This document shows, piece by piece, positions 38,088 through 41,437 of a DNA stretch of 41,437 nucleotides. A program made the position numbers and the translations under genes. Positions within the stretch are counted from its first letter, which is position 1. Each line of letters opens with the position of its first letter. The notes beneath the pieces were generated by a model. It did not search any database. It was not told the origin of the DNA and saw only the letters and a program-made list of their open reading frames with translations. The stretch comes from DASYHS01 sp035998295 (GTDB lineage Bacteria; Pseudomonadota; Alphaproteobacteria; Azospirillales; Azospirillaceae). The DNA lies in contig NZ_DASYHS010000044.1 of NCBI RefSeq assembly GCF_035998295.1, positions 1 through 41,437 on the forward strand, in the 5' to 3' direction.

Positions 38088-39080
38088 ATGGCGGGCGGAG
38101 TGAAGACGGATACGGTTCGGGGCGTGCTGTGGGTCCTGACGGGGACCTTCGTGTTCTCGCTGGTCTTCGCCTCGGGCAAGCTCAGCGGCGGCACCGTCCC
38201 GGTGCTGCAGATCGTGTTCATCCGCTATCTCGGCGGGCTGGTCGTCCTGCTGACGGCCTCGGCGCTGCTGCGCGAGGCGCGGGTGTTCGCGACGCCGCAG
38301 CCTTTCATGCATGCGATGCGGGCCCTGTGCGGGATCGGCGCCGCGCTGTGCATCGTCTACGCCCCCATGCACATGCCGATCGCCGACGCGACCGCGATCG
38401 GCCTGACCCAGGGCATGCTGGTGATCGTGCTGGCGGTCCTGTTCCTGGGCGAGCGGGTGACGGCGCGGCACTGGCTCGCCGCGCTGGTGTGCACCGCCGG
38501 GGCGCTGATCGTGGTGCGCGGCGACGCCGGCGGCCCGTCGCTCGCCTCGACCCACCTGTTCCCGGCGCTGGTCGCGTTCCTGGGCGCGCTGCTGCTGGCC
38601 AGCGAGATCATCCTGATCAAGGTGCTGTCGGCGCGCGAGCGGCCGTTCACGATCCTGATCTGGGTCAACGGCATCGCGACCCTGCTCCTGACGGTGCCGA
38701 TCGCGCTGACCTGGGAGCCGGTCCCGCTGGGCACGCTGCTGCCGCTCTGCCTGCTCGGCCCGCTCGCGATCTTCGGGCAGTACTGCAACATCCGGGGCTT
38801 CCGGCTGGCCGACGCGTCGCTGGTCGGCCCGATCGGCTACAGCTGGATCGTCTTCGCGGGGCTGATCGGCTTCGTCTTCTTCGGCGAGCGGCCCGGCCCC
38901 GCGACGCTCGCGGGGGTGACGCTGATCGTGGGCGGCGGCGTCGCGCTGACGCGCATGCACGCCCGGCGGCCCGCGCCGGCCGTGGCGGTGCCCCCCGCGG
39001 CGCCGGCCTTGGCGCCCGCCGTGGAGCCTGCCGGGGAGCCTGCGGTCCCGCCGGACGCCGCGCGCCCATCGCGGAGCTGA
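38088..39080 (+). CDS. EamA/DMT exporter
   Basis: This 330-aa protein has ten TM segments in two EamA repeats (VLWVLTGTFVFSLVFASGKL; HLFPALVAFLGALLLASEII). A Pro/Ala-rich cytoplasmic tail of about 40 residues follows the last TM. YAPMHMPIADATAIGLTQGM and GLIGFVFFGERPGPATLAGV are typical. It likely exports a small metabolite. The gene is convergent with a second EamA gene, and their stops are seven bases apart. Confidence 0.82.
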   Translation: MAGGVKTDTVRGVLWVLTGTFVFSLVFASGKLSGGTVPVLQIVFIRYLGGLVVLLTASALLREARVFATPQPFMHAMRALCGIGAALCIVYAPMHMPIADATAIGLTQGMLVIVLAVLFLGERVTARHWLAALVCTAGALIVVRGDAGGPSLASTHLFPALVAFLGALLLASEIILIKVLSARERPFTILIWVNGIATLLLTVPIALTWEPVPLGTLLPLCLLGPLAIFGQYCNIRGFRLADASLVGPIGYSWIVFAGLIGFVFFGERPGPATLAGVTLIVGGGVALTRMHARRPAPAVAVPPAAPALAPAVEPAGEPAVPPDAARPSRS

Positions 39081-39087
39081 GGCCGGC

Positions 39088-39990
39088 CTACCTGCCGCGG
39101 CGCGCGAGCGTCGCCTCGCGATGCGCGATGTAGAGGGTCGAGCCGGCGATGACGGCGGCGCCGACCCAGGTCCACGCGTCGAGGACCTCGCCGAAGGCGA
39201 ACCAGCCCAGCAGGGCCGAGATCGGCAGCTTCACGTAGTCGAGCGGCATCAGCGCCGAGGCGTCGGCGGCGTGGAAGGCCCGGGTCACCGCGAGCTGGCC
39301 GAGCGTCGCGATGCCGCCGAGCACGACCATCAGGCCGAGCACCGGCCAGCTCGGCCATTGCCAGACGAAGAGCGCCGGGACCAGCGACATCGGCGTCAGG
39401 AAGAGCGCCATGTAGGTGACCATCGCCGTGGTCGGCTCGGTCCGGGCCAGCGACTTGACCTGGAGCGCCGTCGCCGCGTTGAGCACGGCCGAGAACAGCA
39501 CGAGCAGGGCGGCGAGGCTGAGCGTCTCCGGGGTCGGCCGGATCACGATCACGACGCCCAGGAAGCCGATCGCCGTGGCGGTCCAGCGCCGGCGGCGCAC
39601 CACCTCGCCCAGGAACAGCGCGGCGCCGACGGTGGCGAACAGCGGCGTCGTGAAGCCGAGCGTGACCGCGGTCCCGAGCGGCATCAGGCTGAGGCCGAGG
39701 AACCAGGTCAACATCGCGCACAGCCCGGTCAGGCACCGGGTGAGATAGAGCCGCAGCCGGCCGGTGCGCATCCCGCCGAAGCCCGTCCGCACCAGCCACG
39801 GCGTCAGGAAGGCGAGGCTGAAGGCGCAGCGGAAGAAGGCGATCTGGAACGGATGCAGATGCTCGGCGCCGACGCGGATCAGCAGGTTCAGCACCGCGAA
39901 CAGGACCGCGGACACGATCATCCACAGCGCGCCGGAGAGTGCCGCGGACGGGGCGGACGGGTGGACGCGCGGGGGGACGTGCTCGGGCAT
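39088..39990 (-). CDS. EamA/DMT exporter
   Basis: This 300-aa protein has ten TM segments (ALWMIVSAVLFAVLNLLIRV; LLVLFSAVLNAATALQVKSL). SLMPLGTAVTLGFTTPLFAT and HAADASALMPLDYVKLPISA are typical of the DMT family related to RhtA/YdcZ. It shares only the fold with its convergent neighbour, so the two are not a recent duplication. ATG 39990 (MPEHVPPRVHPS) starts the gene. The substrate is unknown. Confidence 0.82.
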   Translation of the reverse strand: MPEHVPPRVHPSAPSAALSGALWMIVSAVLFAVLNLLIRVGAEHLHPFQIAFFRCAFSLAFLTPWLVRTGFGGMRTGRLRLYLTRCLTGLCAMLTWFLGLSLMPLGTAVTLGFTTPLFATVGAALFLGEVVRRRRWTATAIGFLGVVIVIRPTPETLSLAALLVLFSAVLNAATALQVKSLARTEPTTAMVTYMALFLTPMSLVPALFVWQWPSWPVLGLMVVLGGIATLGQLAVTRAFHAADASALMPLDYVKLPISALLGWFAFGEVLDAWTWVGAAVIAGSTLYIAHREATLARRGR

Positions 39991-40117
39991 GGCGGAGCGA
40001 CGGTAAGCCGTCGGCCGGCACGGTGGAAGCGCGAAGACGACTGCGTTCCCGCAGGCCAGCAATGCCCGTTTCCGGGAGCTGGCGGCTTTCGGGCGGCGGG
40101 CCGGGGCGGGCGTCCGC

Positions 40118-40915
40118 TCAGTCGTCCGCGATGCCGGGCGAGGGCGGCCGGACGATCATGGCGCGGCCGATCTCGCGCAGCCTGGCGTCGAGGGCGCTGA
40201 GCGGCCGGTCGTCCTCGTCGTCGTGGGGGTCGTCGTGGGGGTCGTCGTGGAGGGCGTGGAGGACGGATTCGAAGGCGGCGGCGTTCTTGTCGGTGGCGGC
40301 CAGCAGGGCCTCGATCTCGTCCAGTTCATCACGCAATGACACGGGACGCCCGGGGGCAGCCGGCTTCGGGGACGCGGAAACCCGTCCGGCGTCATGTTTC
40401 GTCACGGTTCGTACCGGGCCGGCCTGCGCGTGCAGCTCGGCCCCGATCTCCTCGCGCAGCCTGGCGGCGATCTCCTCGCGCATTTCGGCGCGCAGTTCCT
40501 CGGCGATCTCGGGGCGCATCTGCTCGCGCAGGTCGTCGCGGACCTCGTCGTGCAGGCGCTCGCGCTCGCGCGGGGTCAGGGTGCGCTGGGCGCGGACGTC
40601 CTTCTCGAAGCGCCACCACTGCGCCATCGTGCGGCTGGCGGCCTCGGACTTGCCGTTCTTCCAGAAGATGTCGAGCATCCGCTCGTACTTGCGGCGCATG
40701 CTGTCGATCATGGCCTGCTCGCGGTTCTCCTCCGCCTCGCGTAGCGCGCCGATGCGGGCCTGGACGTCGTCGCGCGCCCACAGCTCCGCGGCGTGCCGGC
40801 GGGCGGCAACGGGCGCGTAGCCGGCGCGGCGCGCGGCCTCGGCCAGGGGCTCGCCGCGCGCGGCGGCGCGGCAGAACTGCTCGACGCGCGGCGGCAGGGG
40901 GGCGGGCGTGTCCAT
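40118..40915 (-). CDS. Terminase-small-subunit-like HTH protein, copy 3
   Basis: This complete 265-aa member shares with copy 1 FCRxAARGEPLAEAARRAGYAP, the WRFEKDV motif near residue 106, the charged coiled coil (ERLHDEVRDDLREQM...) and the TVTKHD motif near residue 178. The tail holds an Asp/His-rich HDDPHDDPHDDEDD stretch from a DNA triplet repeat, then a conserved-looking end (LDARLREIGRAMIV). It is longer than usual small terminases (140-180 aa) and has no phage neighbours. ATG 40915 has AGGAGAG upstream. A one-mismatch SOS box lies in the promoter. The next gene outward is an ISAs1 transposase. Confidence 0.75.
   Translation of the reverse strand: MDTPAPLPPRVEQFCRAAARGEPLAEAARRAGYAPVAARRHAAELWARDDVQARIGALREAEENREQAMIDSMRRKYERMLDIFWKNGKSEAASRTMAQWWRFEKDVRAQRTLTPRERERLHDEVRDDLREQMRPEIAEELRAEMREEIAARLREEIGAELHAQAGPVRTVTKHDAGRVSASPKPAAPGRPVSLRDELDEIEALLAATDKNAAAFESVLHALHDDPHDDPHDDEDDRPLSALDARLREIGRAMIVRPPSPGIADD
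40217..40252. repeat. 12-base tandem repeat, three units
   Basis: Units GTCGTCGTGGGG at 40217-40228 and 40229-40240 are identical; the third (40241-40252) has one change. On the coding strand it makes His-Asp-Asp-Pro repeats in terminase-like copy 3. The repeat can slip in frame (12 is a multiple of three). Confidence 0.9.
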
Positions 40916-40942
40916 GGCGGGCTCTCCTCATTCCGGTTGAAT

Positions 40943-40976
40943 GGACAAGGAGAGAACAAAATAGGACGATAGTCAA
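40943..40976 (-). promoter_or_regulatory. Degenerate SOS box in the promoter of terminase-like copy 3
   Basis: TTGACT (40976-40971), then 17 bases ending in GTTC, then TCTCCTT and GTCC (40957-40943): GTTC-N7-GTCC, one mismatch from the LexA site. The spacing from -35 to box is identical to copy 1, which shows common descent of the whole control region. Confidence 0.5.
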
Positions 40977-41000
40977 GAGAACATCCCCTCTCCCGCACGG

Positions 41001-41437
41001 TCATCGCATTTGGCCGAGGATGGATCTTGCGAAGTCGTTGGACCATCCTGAGCGCTTTCGCTTGCGCCGGATCGAGATTTCGGGGCGGGCGCGTCGGAGG
41101 ACGTTGAGGGCGAGCTTGCGCAAGGTGGCGAGGTTTTCCGGGCCGTGGTCCTTGCGGTTTCGGGCACGATCCTCGTCGAAGGTGACGTCGAGCACCCAGT
41201 GCAAGCTGTTCTCGATCGCCCAGTGGGCGCGCGCGGCCTGCAGGTAGGCCGCGGGCGACAGCGCGCGGGAGGAGAGGTGGTAGTGCCGGGTCGTGGCGGT
41301 CTTGCCGCGGTGCTCGACGGTGGTCTCGATCAGGCCCAGGCAGGTCATGTCGGGTAGCAGCACCGGCTCGCTCGAAGCCGATTTCGGCCCGCGCAGCCAA
41401 TCGAGGTCATGGCTGACCCAGGCCCGCCGGATCTCGA
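41001..41437 (-). CDS. ISAs1-family transposase, C-terminal part (5' end outside window)
   Basis: The visible 145 residues run from EIRRAWVSHDLDWLRGPKSA through LIETTVEHRGKTATTRHYHL, SPAAYLQAARAHWAIENSLH (the Glu of HWAIENSLHW is the last DDE acid) and WVLDVTFDEDRARNRKDHGP to the stop. This is the DDE_Tnp_ISAS1 C-terminus. The reading frame is intact up to the window end. No clear terminal inverted repeat was found between 40976 and 41001; the other IS end lies outside the window. Confidence 0.85.
   Translation of the reverse strand, partial: EIRRAWVSHDLDWLRGPKSASSEPVLLPDMTCLGLIETTVEHRGKTATTRHYHLSSRALSPAAYLQAARAHWAIENSLHWVLDVTFDEDRARNRKDHGPENLATLRKLALNVLRRARPEISIRRKRKRSGWSNDFARSILGQMR

Noticed and set aside
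40212..40252. CRISPR-like repeats.
   Set aside because: The 12-base units are contiguous, have no spacers and lie inside a coding frame.
1..41437. Window as a prophage because of the three terminase-like genes.
   Set aside because: No large terminase, portal, capsid, tail, lysis or integrase gene is present, and the genes between are ordinary chromosomal ones.

Overview
The window is very GC-rich DNA with short intergenic gaps and many ATGA start/stop overlaps. It fits a large alphaproteobacterial genome. The best guess is Rhodospirillales (Azospirillum/Skermanella-like), inferred from the alphaproteobacterial LexA site type (GTTC-N7-GTTC), an FnrL/FixK-type TTGA-N6-TCAA box, intracellular PhaZ, a PspF-driven pspABC operon and the codon usage. 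No rRNA or tRNA gene, CRISPR array or replication origin was seen.

Layout. 1-4154: a truncated terminase-small-subunit-like gene, a CGNR-type regulator divergent from an MFS exporter, then a minus-strand copper/metal block (DUF411, Dps, CopZ-like chaperone) with a textbook CueR operator. 4155-10693: a second terminase-like gene, a trans-3-hydroxyproline dehydratase, and an RND efflux pair divergent from its TetR repressor. 10756-16166: a WHH-nuclease toxin-like gene of low GC, a quinone-stress module (LysR, WrbA, MFS, ABM monooxygenase), and a second protein with a Pro-rich toxin-type N-terminus coupled to a SPOR-domain protein. 16191-22966: Bcr/CflA exporter, YgjP-like peptidase, PhaZ, SafE-like membrane protein behind an FNR-type box, a stress-type membrane protein, an ankyrin protein, and a divergent CbiB-like protein followed by a strong terminator. 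23069-27949: small membrane proteins, pspC-B-A with a sigma-54 promoter and upstream PspF sites, divergent pspF, and a class A PBP. 27925-34773: EamA exporter, AraC regulator, a fructosamine-kinase/HWE-kinase/LMW-phosphatase operon, DUF6314-like protein, and a sirtuin coupled to an Fe-S uracil-DNA glycosylase. 34921-41437: acyltransferase, small zincin, PCD, SDR, YkvA, two convergent EamA exporters, a third terminase-like gene, and the end of an ISAs1-type transposase.

The most unusual signal is a family of three dispersed orphan genes with a terminase-small-subunit-like N-terminus (1-510, 4155-4769, 40118-40915). Two have perfect, and the third a one-mismatch, alphaproteobacterial SOS box placed inside the promoter, and no phage genes lie nearby. 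They look like a multi-copy, DNA-damage-inducible family rather than prophage remnants. The second notable signal is a pair of proteins with the Pro-rich N-terminal layout that elsewhere precedes polymorphic toxins. One carries a WHH nuclease domain, and no immunity gene is visible.

Most of the rest is stress defence: metal, quinone, drug efflux, envelope stress, protein deglycation and DNA repair. Each module has a recognisable local operator or promoter.
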